A stretch of DNA of 64,000 bases from assembly GCA_016800925.1 (NCBI GenBank), contig JABCPU010000189.1, positions 61,673 to 125,672 of the forward strand, in the 5' to 3' direction. The translations under genes and the position numbers were made by a program. The notes under the pieces were generated by a model, which was not told the DNA's origin, made no database searches, and saw only the letters and a program-made list of their open reading frames with translations. The stretch is from Suillus spraguei (taxonomy: Eukaryota; Basidiomycota; Agaricomycetes; Boletales; Suillaceae). Positions 45,481-56,070 of this stretch are shown here, piece after piece. Every line of letters begins with the position of its first letter. Positions within the stretch are counted from its first letter, which is position 1.

Positions 45481-45575
45481 CGGATATGGACACGGATCAG
45501 ATATGGACATGGATTGGATATGGACACGGATTGGATATGGACATGGATCGGATATGGACACGGATGGATATGGAT
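45481..45575. repeat. 18-bp minisatellite in LTR-C
   Basis: Five units of CGGATATGGACACGGATT-like sequence with alternating CACGG/CATGG, in the inner LTR-C near its 3' end. Confidence 0.8.
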
Positions 45576-46514
45576 TGGAGTGGATGGGTGGATCAGATAT
45601 GTGAACTGGATTGTATGGGTTGATCAGATATGTGTAGGTTGGGTGTCTGGATGTCCATGGATTGGATTTGATCTAGACCCGAATGTACAGTATATGACAA
45701 CTTGTCCCAGTAGTCTTACCCTTATTCCCTGTTCCTCTGGAAATAGTTGCGACATGTTTCCCACACTCCTCTGGTAGTCCATCAGCGCTCTTCTGAGCTG
45801 TCTAGCCCTAGATTTTGTTCAGAGTTCCCCTCTGGACTTCATATGAAATTAGGGGCACATACTTGTATAAGGGGCACAGTGCATGAGCTGAGGCCAAGCC
45901 CCCATAAATTAGTTATGACCCTCCAGTACACCCCCATGCCAAGCTGGAACTTCTTAGCAGCCTCTAGTTTGGCATGGCCATAACAGATGGCTTCTTTAGC
46001 AGTTCATTGTAACTGGTCTTAGCTAGGCAGTTTCCACAACAGAATCAAAATCTGTTTATCTTGAACTGTGCAGGTTCAAAACCTGGTGATGATGAGGTTT
46101 TTTCTATCAGAACACACTTTGATGTTCACTTGTGGATGGTTTCTTTGAAAGTTCACTGTAGCCTGTGTTAGCCTCATGGTTGCCATGACAGAGTCAAAAT
46201 CTGTTTCTCTTGGACTGTGACCTCAAGGATTTTTCTATTGGAACATACCTTGATATTCACCTGTGATGGTTTCTTTGGCAGTTCATTGTAACTAGTCTTA
46301 GCCTGATGGTCACCACAACAGAATAAAAATCTGTTTCTCTTTCCTGTGTAGGTTCAAAACCTGCTGATGACAGTATTTTTTTTATCAAAACACACCTTGA
46401 CATCCACTCATGGATGGTTTCCTTAGAGGTCTATCTTAACCGGTCTTAGCCCCTGTGCAAATTGTTGATGCAATATCGATATTTACTCTATGGTGAGTTG
46501 TGCCTTCAGACACA

Positions 46515-46628
46515 TTCAAAACACTCGTTCTTGCCTTCGCAAGTGAAGCAGACTGGGTAGAGCGCAAGACTCGCATACTAGCTTAGGCCATGGTTTATCT
46601 ACAGCCCAGGCTAGATTGTATCTTTACA
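46515..46628 (-). repeat. LTR-A2 5' fragment
   Basis: About 114 bp, ending TGTATCTTTACA. Only 4 bp separate it from the following plus-strand LTR-A, giving a head-to-head pair of LTR 5' ends. Confidence 0.75.
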
Positions 46629-46632
46629 ATGT

Positions 46633-47563
46633 TGTAAAGATACAACCTAACCTGGGCTGTAGATAAACTACCTCCTAAGTTAGTATGTGTGGTCTTGCGC
46701 TCCGTCTAGTCTGCTTCACTTGTTGAACAAGAGCATTTGACCCTAAAGGGGGATGCCTTTAGTATAGTCTAATCCAAGTCAAACCAGTGAGCGAATGTAG
46801 CGTCATGGTCAGTGGTGAGTTGCTGCGGCTAGCGAAGATGCCTCTGGAACTAGTGTTGTATGTAGCAGTACTACTGTGGTTGAAACAATGCTTGGAATGT
46901 AGCATCTAGCGAGTGATGATGAGCAATAATGTTAGTGGTAGCAGTAAGGTGCAAGCGGTGCGAAGAAACAGTAAGGAAATCCGCGGTACTTACTTTCAGC
47001 AGTAAACTAGTGGCGAGCATGAAGTCCAGTCAAGATAGGGGTCAAGAGTCTAGCAGTATGCCAGCGGTAATGGTGAACGAGCGATATTGATTAATGAGCG
47101 GTAAAGAAACTTTAAAGACTAAGTCTACTACTGGGTAGATCCAGAGCTAGACACTAATCCTGACCTATAGTACAGTGAAAATCAGGTACTGTATCATGCA
47201 GGGTACACAGTGCTTAGATCCTATATTGTATGCACTCAGGATGTGTTAGGCGAGATCAGTAGCACTCAAGTACAGTAACCACCATGTGTAAACATAGTGC
47301 AAGGTATCTGTGGCACGAGGCAACATGTAATAAGACTTGCCGTGGAATCAGTGATAATAAATATCAAACACACTACACACCAAATGGAGCTATGCAGACG
47401 AGGCAAGGACTTGGAAGGGCATCGGTACGTGGAACGTAGTGTGGCAGTTGGTATGGTGTGCAGTAAGCGTGTGATGCCACTGGCATGTGCTACAGGGGTA
47501 AGATGGCTATGGATGAGTGTTAAAACATAGGGTTTTATGGCCAGCACCAATATTTTCGTTACA
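46633..47563 (+). repeat. Solo LTR-A
   Basis: 931 bp from TGTAAAGATACAACC to TTCGTTACA. Flanks ATGT and TCCC do not match, so the two ends may derive from different insertions joined by recombination or deletion. Confidence 0.78.
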
Positions 47564-47690
47564 TCCCCTGGCAACTTTAAAAACTGACTGTCCCTTGTCA
47601 ACTATACTGCTGGTAAGGGCCTTAGCAAAAATTTGAGCAATATCAAGGTCATGTGGTTCGACACATAAGCAGAATTTGCTGTGTGGAAGT
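47564..47690 (-). pseudogene. Possible Copia-type pol C-terminal fragment
   Basis: The minus strand reads CVEPHDLDIAQIFAKALTSS then IVDKGQSVFKVARG. This resembles the end of Ty1/Copia RNase H (ADIFTKAL motif). It is about 40 residues, cut by the LTR-A. Confidence 0.4.
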
Positions 47691-47826
47691 GGAACTGTGG
47701 GCGCGCCCTGCTGTGACTGTGGACATTGCAGCAGAGTGTGACGCGGTGTGGTCACAAATTACCATTCCCTACAAAAGGGCCATCGTTGGGCTTCACCACT
47801 TTTCCCCATTTTTATCTCATACTATC

Positions 47827-50099
47827 ATGTCTTTGTTTGCTTTCAATCTCTCTGTTCTTGCTGCCCCCGCGCCTATCAAGGTGCAAACCAAACTCACCGT
47901 CCCTCAAGACAAGCTGGATGGTCTGATCCTCTCCACTCCTGATGACAAGGAGGAGCTGCTGGAGGAAAAGGACATATGGGTGAAGTCTTGTGAGAAATTC
48001 TTTGTGTGTGTTCCTTTCTTTCTTCTATGGTAGCGGTACTAACTTAACTTGGTTTTTCTATAGCACAATGTTGAGGAGTGCCGCCGGGAAGGTGCGGCAC
48101 ATGGCCTCACTCTGGGCTTCACGCCTGGGGAAGTACTGGCGGAAAATTCCATCATGCCTATGGTCAATGCATACCATATGGAGATCGCTGTAGCTGAGAA
48201 GGCCGCTGAGGAGAAGAAGTTGGCTGCTGCAGTGCTAGTTGAGCCTGCAGTGGCTGACAAGGGGAAGGGGAAGAAGTGGTCCCTGGAGGAAGAACCTGCA
48301 GTGGAGGATGCTGCTGAGGGTGACAGTGAGGAAGAGGAGGAGGAGGAAGAGGCTCCTGCACCCAAGAAGGTAGCGCAGCCCTCCTCCAAAAGTCCTTGGA
48401 GGTTGTAATAGTGCAACTGCTGGTGAGTCTTCTTTTCTTCGTTTTGACTTAGCTTTTTACTAATCTCTTTTTAGCCTAAGGTTGGGTGTATCTCCACTGG
48501 CAGTTGCTGCCACAAGACTCAGTGTGAGAATTGTGCCAAGTGGGACTACGTCTGCATTGGTGAGCCTAACAAGGTTTGCGACTCCTGTCACAAGTACAAG
48601 CATAGGTGTTCGCACAACACCAGTGTAAAGATACAACCTAACCTGGGCTGTAGATAAACTACCTCCTAAGTTAGTATATGTGGTCTTGTGCTCCATCTAG
48701 TCTGCTTCACTTGTTGAACAAGAGCATTCAACTCTAAAGGGGGATGCCTGTCAGTATAGTGTAATCCAAGTCAAACCAGTGAGCGAATGTAGTGTCATGG
48801 TCAGTGGTGAGTTGCCGGGGCTAGTGATGATGCCACCGGAACTAGTGTTGTATGTAGCAGTGCTACCATGGTTGAGATAATGCTTGTAAACATAGCATTG
48901 AGTGAGTGATAACGAGCGATAAAGTCAGCGGTAGTGGTAAGGTGCGAGTGGTGCAAAGAAACAGTAAAGAAGTCTGCAGTACTCTCAGCAGTAGAGTAGT
49001 GGTGAGCGGTGCAAAGAAACAGTAAAGAAGTCCACGTTACTCTCAGTGGTAGAGTAGCGGTGAGTGTGAAGTTCAGTCAAAACAGGGGTCAAGAATCTAG
49101 CGGTGTGCCAGCGGTAATGGTGAACGAGCGAAATTGATTCATGAGCAGTAAGGAACATTAAAGACTAAGTCCACTACTGGGTAGATCCAGAGCTAGACAC
49201 CAATCCTGACCTATAGTATGGTAAAAATAAGGTACTGTATCATGCAGGGTATGCAGTGCTTATATCCTAAATTGTATGTACTCGGAATGCTTTAGGTGAA
49301 ATCAGTAGTGCTCAAGTACAGTAACCGCCATATGTAAACATAGCATGAGGTGGCTGCTGCATGAGGCAACATGTAATAAGACTTGCTGTGGAATCAGTGA
49401 TGACGAACATAAAACAAACTACGCACCAAATGGGGCTATGTGGATGCGGCAAGGACATGGAAGGACATTGGTATGTGGAACATGGTGCGGCAGTCGGCAT
49501 GGTGTGTGGTAAGTGTGGGATGCCACTGGCAATGCTCAAGGGGTAAGATGGCCATGGACAAGTGGTAACTCCAGATGTGAGACAAGTGCTAAAAGGTAAG
49601 GTTTTGAGGCCAGCGCCAATATGTTCGTTACACCGGTAAGTTCTTTTCCCTTTTTCTACTCTGACTTTAGCCAACTCATTTGGTCTTTAGTTCATTGCAA
49701 GAGGGCACGGTCTGCGGCAAAGATGCTGCCTACTGTCACTGCTGCTGGCACATCCAAGAGTGCTGCCGCAGCAAAATTGAAGAAATCGGAGGAAGTCATA
49801 GAGGTGACTGACGGTGAGCCAGCGGTGATTGTGTCCCCCCCCACCAGGCAAAAGTTGCTGCAAAGGCACAGCCTGAGGCAGCAGTGGAAGAAGAGGACTC
49901 TGAGGAAGAAACCATGGATGTCACGCGGTGCCTGCAGAACTTGCAGGGTGAGGAGAACTTGGACTTCCTGATGGCAGCCCAACTTGAAGATGCCCAGGCG
50001 CGCTTCATGCAGATGGAAGGAATGATGAGGGAGTTGGCGGGGAAAATGAACTTCCTCCATGGTTGCATGAACTGCCGGCAAAAGAGGCACTGCTTGTAG
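47827..50099 (+). pseudogene. Hypothetical cysteine-cluster protein gene split by LTR-A
   Basis: Exon 1 starts MSLFAFNLSVLAAPAPIKVQ (ATG 47,827) and ends near EKFF. After a roughly 60-nt intron ending TTTTTCTATAG, exon 2 runs HNVEECRREGAAHGLTLGFT to an acidic EEEEEEEEAPAPKK. The next exon (about 48,474) has CCHKTQCENCAKWDYVCIGE and NKVCDSCHKYKHRCSHN, a C-x2-C-type zinc cluster. The gene is then cut by the LTR-A at 48,624-49,632. It continues after an acceptor (TTGGTCTTTAG) with KMLPTVTAAGTSKSAAAAKL, a frameshift in a C-run near 49,838, and an ending AGKMNFLHGCMNCRQKRHCL at 50,099. Function unknown; DNA or protein binding is possible. A TAA after SPWRL is a further break unless spliced. Confidence 0.5.
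48624..49632 (+). repeat. Solo LTR-A with internal 58-bp duplication
   Basis: 1,009 bp from TGTAAAGATACAACC to CGTTACA. Flanks CCAG (48,620-48,623) and CCGG (49,633-49,636) are a 4-bp duplication with one CpG-type transition. It is longer than its siblings because a 58-bp block starting GGTGCAAAGAAACAG is duplicated in tandem (48,950-49,007 and 49,008-49,065). Confidence 0.88.
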
Positions 50100-50671
50100 A
50101 TACTTCTGTCCTTTCTCTTCTTTCCTCCTGTACTTGTACCTTAGGTTGTACCATACATTGTACCATAGAATAGTTGCCGCAATGATGGGGGTCCTGGCGG
50201 CTCCAATAACAGTGTGAACGCCTAAGTCCTTGGAGGTCCAATAAGTCCAAATGCCTCCATGGCCAAGTCCTAGTGCCAGTCATAGTCCATTTGACGCCTA
50301 AGGTAAACAGTAATGTATAGTAAGTGCTTGTGTGTGGTAAGCAAAAATTGAACTGATACTGCAAGTGTGCGAGGTTCCGCTTGTCTTGTCTTCTTCATTG
50401 TGCTATCTTCGTCTATGCCTGGGGTAGTGCCACTGGTAAGCTTCAGCATGATATCTCCTGTCCAGTTGATCAATGGGCGCAGTGTGCTGCCTACATGTTC
50501 AAAGGAAAAGATGTATAGTACTTCAGCGGTGCACAGTATTCTTTGTTCAATCAATATAGTCCTTCATACCATAATAAAAGTCTGTGTGCTAGTCAGTGCT
50601 TAAACGTATGTAAGTGATGCCATGTGGGCATGCATTTGAAAGTGTGAAACTGATAGCCAGTCAAAACATGG
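50100..50671. other. Downstream flank, no gene recognised
   Basis: Follows the cysteine-cluster gene. It contains AATAAA-like AATAATAAAAG near 50,570 but no supportable ORF. Confidence 0.4.
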
Positions 50672-51588
50672 TGTAAAGATACAATCTAGCCTGGGCTGTA
50701 GATGAACCACGGCCTAAATTAGTATGTGAGTCTTGCACTCCGTCTAGTCTGCTTCACTTGCAAAGCAAGAGCGTTCGACCCTAAAGGGAATGCTAAGTTA
50801 GTATAGTTCAATAAAGCCCAACCTGTGGTGCGTGACTGCCATCGGAGGTCGTGAGATGCTAGCAGTGACCTCCGGTCCATGGGAAACTAGCGGTGAAACT
50901 AGTGGTAAGCGTGGGAATGCAGTAGGCAAGCGGTAGTGTGAACAGTAAAACTGCGGTAAGCGTGGGAACTTCTGTGGTAAAACAAGCGGTAGTGTAGCGG
51001 TGAAGCGTGAGAAAGTGCTAGCGCTAGCGGTGAAGCGCAGGAAAGCAGTAAAGAGTGGTGGTGCATGCAGCGGTAAAGCAATTCTTAAGGAAACAGTGAC
51101 TTCAGTAAAGGACTTTATTTCGTAGTGACAGTAGTGGTGACTATTCCTAAGTACCGTGTGTACTATAGGAGGGAAGTAAGGAAAGAGTACAGGTACCTAG
51201 GAATTTTATACTAAGGAATAGCTACGGAAATGGAAGGGATAGGATTAACATGCAGCAGACATGTAATAAGACTGCACTACAGTTTACAAAACATCACGTA
51301 CCAGCGAGACTGGATGGACATAGGATGGACGGTAAATCTTGCTTGAGGATGCCAAATGGGTTCGCAGAGATTGCTGAAGATCATCACTTCATGGGAAAGT
51401 TGCCATAGTACAGCCGCTAAGCTGCAATGAGGCTTCCGGAGTGCGGAACAATACCGTTAGATAGGGGTAACGCATGGTAAAGTGTCATGGCAAGGGACGG
51501 TGAAGCCAAAAGGTAAGGATAATGATAGCCATGTGACACCTATATGAAAATGTGCCATTTCAAGCTCAGCGTGAGTTTGTTCATCACA
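50672..51588 (+). repeat. Solo LTR-A2
   Basis: 917 bp from TGTAAAGATACAATC to TTCATCACA with a perfect 4-bp duplication ATGG (50,668-50,671 and 51,589-51,592). The body is packed with AGCGGTA/AGTGGTA motifs. It is the best reference for the interrupted copy at 55,138-63,613. Confidence 0.88.
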
Positions 51589-51761
51589 ATGGGGTAAAAC
51601 AGAGACTATCATATGTGTGTGGTATTCTTTTCTTCGTTTTTATGAAAAAGTAATGAGGGTGGTATTAGCGAATGTTGGTGGCGGTAGGGTAAATGATTGA
51701 TGCCATTGAGTTGCTGCTGGCAGGTATACATGCTTGGGTCATTGACACTTTACTTCTGGGG

Positions 51762-52971
51762 TCAGATTCTTCGTCTGCAATGAAAACTGCGTGATCTGTG
51801 TTCGTCCTGCCATAGTGCTTTGCAAGTGTGCAATGGCCTGCGGTACTGTGGGACAAGGGTTGGCGGACAACTAGCGAGCGGTAGGCTGTGCTTTGTCATC
51901 TGCTGCCAGAGCATATGTTGGTAGCCAGTAATAGACCTTCTAGCTGTGGTAAGGCTAGGAACACAGTATGGCCTGGTAAGACCACCCTCCTTGCGCAGTA
52001 ATGCAGTGCTCAACACATGGCAGTAGGCACGTACGGTCTGTGAGTTCAGCTGTATAGCTCCTGTGGTGAACATTTTTTTAGATGTCAGCAGTAAATGTGT
52101 GGTAACAGTTTGAGCGGTAAACATTGCTTCTGTGGTAGGCGTCAGTGCTTCTACTATACTATACCTTTCCAGTAATACTTCCATAACTTCTTTGCTATCA
52201 GCGCTAGCGGTCTGCAGTACTTTACCTTGAGAGCATTCAGGCTCCGTGACTGTCAAGGGTTCTGTCAGTAAAATGTCAGTGCTAACCAAGTCAATTGCTG
52301 TTTTGTTTGTTTCTTCTAGTGAGTGGTATGTGTCGCTGTCTGTATAAATGGTGCAAAGCACAGTTTTGTCAGTGTAGCATGGTTCATTCAGGGACAAACT
52401 TTCGTCAAGCACTTGGACTGGCCAGGGTGCCATATCCTCGTGCAGTAGTGCCATAGGTAGCATAGCGGTGTCTCTACTTGGTGCCGTTAACAATAGCTGA
52501 ACCACCGGTGGTGTGGTATCTTCGAGCAGTAGCGGTACTTGCTCAGCGGTATTAATTTCCAATGCCATAACTTGTTGTGGTACATCAGTGTCAGAGCATC
52601 TCCCTGATAGGGGTCTGCCAGCGGAGCGACTGCTTCAGTGGTAACTGTGCAGTTGAATGAAATAGGACCATATTCTGGATACAAGTGCAAGATGGTGTTA
52701 GCAAAGTCTACAAAGCTGTTACCATTGTGTTCGTCGAGACATTCCCATACTTCTGCTTTGTCAGGATCTGCATAGTGTATAGCCGCCTTGATGCATGCTT
52801 TATCAGCAATGCGGCCAAGTCTGCCAGCTCGTCTATGGTAGCAAGGAACATTAGCAATTCTCTGGGGTTACCATTGAAGTATGGTGCCACTGCTGTGCGG
52901 CGCAATGGCATGCAAAATCTGTCAGACATACTATCAGTAGCGTAGTGGTGTGGTAATGACTGCAGTGACAA
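51762..52971 (-). pseudogene. gag: Gypsy-type gag relic
   Basis: The minus strand opens MSLQSLPHHYATDSMSDRFC, then RTAVAPYFNGNPRELLMFLA and IDELADLAAL. After a one-base frame shift it continues DKACIKAAIHYADPDKAEVW, ECLDEHNGNSF and LHLYPEYGPISFN, with a tail to about 52,490. This matches a gag type common in Agaricomycetes Gypsy elements. The overlapping 268-codon ORF (51,762-52,568) is in another frame. It may be the frameshifted rest of this gag or chance, since its composition is unremarkable. No zinc knuckle or pol is present. Confidence 0.6.
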
Positions 52972-53037
52972 GTGTGCAGTAAGCGATTAAGACAAGAACA
53001 AAACTATACCAAAGGACCCCTTGTGGTAGGCTCCAGT

Positions 53038-53582
53038 TGTAAAGATACAACCTAACCTAGGCTATAGATAAACTACCTCCTAAGTTAGTATGTGAGTCTT
53101 GTGCTCCGTCTAGTCTGCTTCACTTGTTGAACAAGAGCATTCGACCCTAAAGGGGTGACCTATAGTATGGTGAAAATGAGATACTGTATTGTGCAGGGTA
53201 CGCTGGCTTATATCCTAAATTGTATGTACTTGGGATGCATTAGGCGAAATCAGTAGCACTCAAGTGCAGTAACTGCCATATGGAAATGTAGCACAAGGCA
53301 GCTGCAGCACGAGCAACATGTAATAAGACTTGCCGTGGAATCAGTGATAACGAACATAAAACAAACAACGCACCAAATGGAGCTATGTGGACATGGCAAG
53401 GACATGGAAGGACATCGGTACGTGGAACGTGGTGCAGCAGTTGGTACAGTGTGCAGTAAGTGTGGGATGCCACTGGCAATGCTAAAGGGGTAAGACAGTC
53501 ATGGACAAGTGGTAACTCCTATAGACGTGAGACGAGTGCTAAAAGGTAGGGTTTTGAGGCCAGCGCCAATATGTTCGTTACA
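53038..53582 (+). repeat. LTR-A with large internal deletion
   Basis: Starts TGTAAAGATACAACC, jumps at about 53,155 from CCCTAAAGGGG to GACCTATAGTATGG (about 430 bp of the GCGGTA-rich body lost) and ends CGTTACA. Confidence 0.78.
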
Positions 53583-53799
53583 ATGCACCAAATGGAGCTA
53601 TGCAGACGAGGCAAGGACATGGAAGGACATCAGTACATGGAACGTGGTGCGGCAATTGATACAGTGTGTGGTAAGCGTGAGATGCCGCTGGTATGCACTC
53701 AAGGAGTAAGACGGCCTTTGGATGAGTGGAAACTCCTATAGACGTGAGACGAGTGCTACAAGATAGGGTTTCAAGGCCAGCACCAATATGTTCATTATA
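53583..53799 (+). repeat. LTR-A 3' fragment, tandem to the previous copy
   Basis: Repeats the last about 215 bp of LTR-A, beginning GCACCAAATGGAGCTATG and ending TTCATTATA. This gives two successive LTR-A 3' ends. Confidence 0.75.
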
Positions 53800-54326
53800 G
53801 CACCCGCACAATACAGTACCTCATTTTCACCATATTATAGGTCAGGATTAGTGTCTAGCTCTGGATCTACCCAGTAGTAGACTTAGTCTTTAAAGTTTCT
53901 TTACCACTCATTGATCAATATCGCTCGTTCACTATTACCACTGGCATACTGCTAGACTCTTGACCCCTATTTTGACTGGACTTCACATTCACCGCTACTT
54001 TACTGCTGAAAGTACTGCGGCTTTCCTTCCTGTTTCTTTGCACTGCTCGCTCGACACTACATTTCCAGGCATTTTTTCAACCGCGCTAGTACCGCTACTT
54101 ACCACGCTAGTTCCGGTGGCACCTTCGCTAGGCACGGCAGCTTACTGCTGACTACAACACTATATTCACACATTGGTTAGACTCGAACTTGACTATACTA
54201 ACAGGCATCTCCTTTAGGGTTGAATGCTCTTGTTTAACAAGTGAAGCAGACTAGATGGAGCACAAGACTCACATACTACCTTAGGAGGTAGTTTATCTAC
54301 AGCCCAGGTTAGGTTGTATCTTTACA
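53800..54326 (-). repeat. LTR-A 5' part, inverted
   Basis: Starts in the middle of the family (CAGTACCTCATTTTC) and reads to TGTATCTTTACA. The 3' quarter is missing. It forms an inverted arrangement with the two copies to its left. Confidence 0.75.
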
Positions 54327-54330
54327 TCGG

Positions 54331-54410
54331 TATTTGGCACTCGGCACTCGGTACTCAGTACTCAGTACTTGGTACTTGGTACTCAGCACTCAGTACTCAG
54401 CACTTGGTAG
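54331..54410. repeat. Heptanucleotide repeat (GGYACTY)
   Basis: About eleven copies of a 7-bp unit alternating TCGGCAC, TCGGTAC, TCAGTAC and TTGGTAC. A shorter run of the same unit is at 54,541-54,570 (TTGGCAC). Confidence 0.8.
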
Positions 54411-55604
54411 TACACAGCACCTGGAACTTCACACTCAGGGAATGTTTCATGCAGTTGTACTGATTTAATAGTGCAGTAGTAACAAGAAACATTGATTCAA
54501 AATTAATCTTACAACCTTCGAGTGCCGGTCAGTCCCTGGTTTTGGCATTTGGCACTTGGCACTTGGCAGATTTCAGCATTGATGAGATGCACCATCAGTT
54601 GGTGAAGTTCATAGTCATGGATGATCAGGTGAGTTGGTATTTACTTTCTATGTGCCCTCACTAATTGATCTGCAGACAATAAACATACTTGAATGTGTGG
54701 AGTTTCAGGGCCTGATATGTCTTCTGCGGAAGGATTTCAATGAGTCAGACATTCCCCATTGCACCAAATTCTGCAAATTGATCATTGTCACATGGCACAA
54801 GTATTTCCAGGTGTTGAAAAGTGATCTTGCAGTAAGTGTCTGGTTGTCAAGAGTCCCATCAAGTGTCTTATGTATTCTAACAGAGGGCCCAAGGAAAAAT
54901 ATTCTTTACATCTGACCTCTGGTTGGATCAGAAACTTTGCCTGTTCATGGCACTCACTGCCCACTGGATTGCCAGGGAAGAAAGATGTCAGTGCTTGTCT
55001 TGAAGGCAGCCTTGATCACTTTCCACCATGTTCCAGGGAGCCATACTGGCAAATCTCTTGGTTCAATAATACTGTGTCTCCTTGATCATGCTGATGTCGC
55101 AATGGATGTCAGTGTTTAGCTGTACTATACGACATGCTATGATGAACAAAAACCCATGCTGAGCTCAAAATGGCACATTTTCATACAGGTGTCACACAGC
55201 TATCATTATCCTTACCTTTTGGCTTCACTGTCCCTTGCCATGACACTTTACCATGTGTTTACCCCTATCTAACGGTATCGTTCCACACTCCAGAAGCCTC
55301 ATTGCAGCTTAGCGGCTGTACTACGACAACTTTCCTGTGAAGCGGTGATCTTCGGCAATCTCCATGAACCCATTAGGCATCCACAAGCAAGATTTACTGT
55401 CTATCCTATGTCCATCCAGTCTCACCAGTACGTGATGTTTTGTAAACTGAAGTGCAGTCTTATTACATGTCTGCTGCATGTTAATCCTATCCCTTCCATT
55501 TCCGTAGCTATTCCTTAGTATAAAATTCCTAGGTACCTGTACTCTTTCCTTACTTCCCTCCTATAGTACACATGGTACTTAGCAATAGTCACCATTACTG
55601 TCAC

Positions 55605-56069
55605 TGTTACAATCGTACGTGCCCCTATTCATTTTCTTACTTATATATTACATAACGAGACTCTGACTCATATGCTCAACGCATCTGTACTATAGTTGCC
55701 TTCCTTCTTTGGATACGCATTTACGTTCCCACACTTCTTTTGGTCTGTGCGCACATATTGGCCTATTTAAGCACAGTGTACTTGTAGTAGATTCCCTACT
55801 TTAATCTTACTAGGTTTTACCTGGAATCTCCTTCGCTTAGGCCTCCAACCTAAGTCGTCTTGAATCGTCTCTAAGTCTAAGCACTCCTTAGCCTTAGTCT
55901 CTATTCTCGCGGATACCTCTTGGACTTATCCTTGAGGCTGAAACCTTGATCGTACTTGGAACGCGTTCCTAGTACTTTCACCTCGTCCTCTTCTGGACGT
56001 TGTAAGAACTCCCAGCAGACCGCCTGTGTCTTCTCACTGTCGCTGGTGACGCTACCCCAGTTCGTAACA
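55605..56069 (+). repeat. 5' LTR-G
   Basis: 465 bp, TGTTACAATCG to CGTAACA. It contains a TATA-like TATTTAA (55,764-55,770) and, 28 bp further on, ACTTTAATCTT (55,798-55,808), the presumed start of the RNA. Confidence 0.95.
55764..55770 (+). promoter_or_regulatory. TATA-like element of the chromovirus promoter
   Basis: TATTTAA lies 34 bp (start to start) upstream of ACTTTAATCTT. Its complement is the PBS, so the transcript should begin there, and the TATA spacing supports this. Confidence 0.55.
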
Positions 56070-56070
56070 A

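Larger units (their letters stand above)
44292..45699 (+). repeat. Solo LTR-C (inner)
   Basis: 1,408 bp from TGTTACGACC to ATATGACA with a perfect 5-bp duplication ACTTG (44,287-44,291 and 45,700-45,704). It carries two internal minisatellites that account for its greater length than the 736-bp copy at 12,099. Shorter ORFs across the minisatellites are repeat artefacts. Confidence 0.88.
43349..45985 (-). repeat. Solo LTR-C (outer) interrupted by another LTR-C
   Basis: Inverted LTR-C from TGTCATATACTG (43,349) to GGCCATAACA (45,985). Flanks GATGA (43,344-43,348) and GATGG (45,986-45,990) form a 5-bp duplication with one mismatch. Removing the inner element and one duplication leaves about 1.22 kb. 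Its TCTGGA-rich text is the CpG-decayed form of the TCCGGA motifs of the inner copy. Confidence 0.82.
43171..46485 (+). repeat. Tandem ~150-bp units with tRNA-like T-arm, split by LTR-C
   Basis: Four units plus a partial fifth: 43,171-43,327, a second split at 43,328-43,348/45,986-46,104, then 46,105-46,240, 46,241-46,392 and 46,393-46,485. Each begins CTTGACATTCAC-like, then GGATGGTTTCTT. A box-A-like TTAGTCAGGTGG lies about 45 nt before GCAGGTTTGAAACCTGC, a perfect T-arm/box-B shape. Units 1 and 2 also hold CAGAATCARAATCTG, which folds like an anticodon arm with CAG or CAA in the loop. Acceptor stems do not pair. Best read as a tRNA-derived SINE-like tandem array. Confidence 0.55.

Noticed and set aside
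45271..45777. 168-codon ORF
   Set aside because: Produced by the 18-bp minisatellite in LTR-C, which keeps frames open; no protein features beyond the repeat.
43171..46485. Functional tRNA-Leu genes
   Set aside because: T-arm and anticodon-arm shapes are visible, but acceptor stems do not pair and the D-arm is poor. Kept only as SINE-like units.
46633..47563. Complete LTR-A retrotransposon between adjacent LTR-A copies
   Set aside because: Neighbouring LTR-A copies are not paired around an internal region with gag/pol in the right orientation. Each behaves as a solo LTR or fragment.
51762..52568. 268-codon ORF as a separate gene
   Set aside because: Overlaps the better supported gag frame by a one-base shift; no own motif. 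Recorded only within the gag relic.
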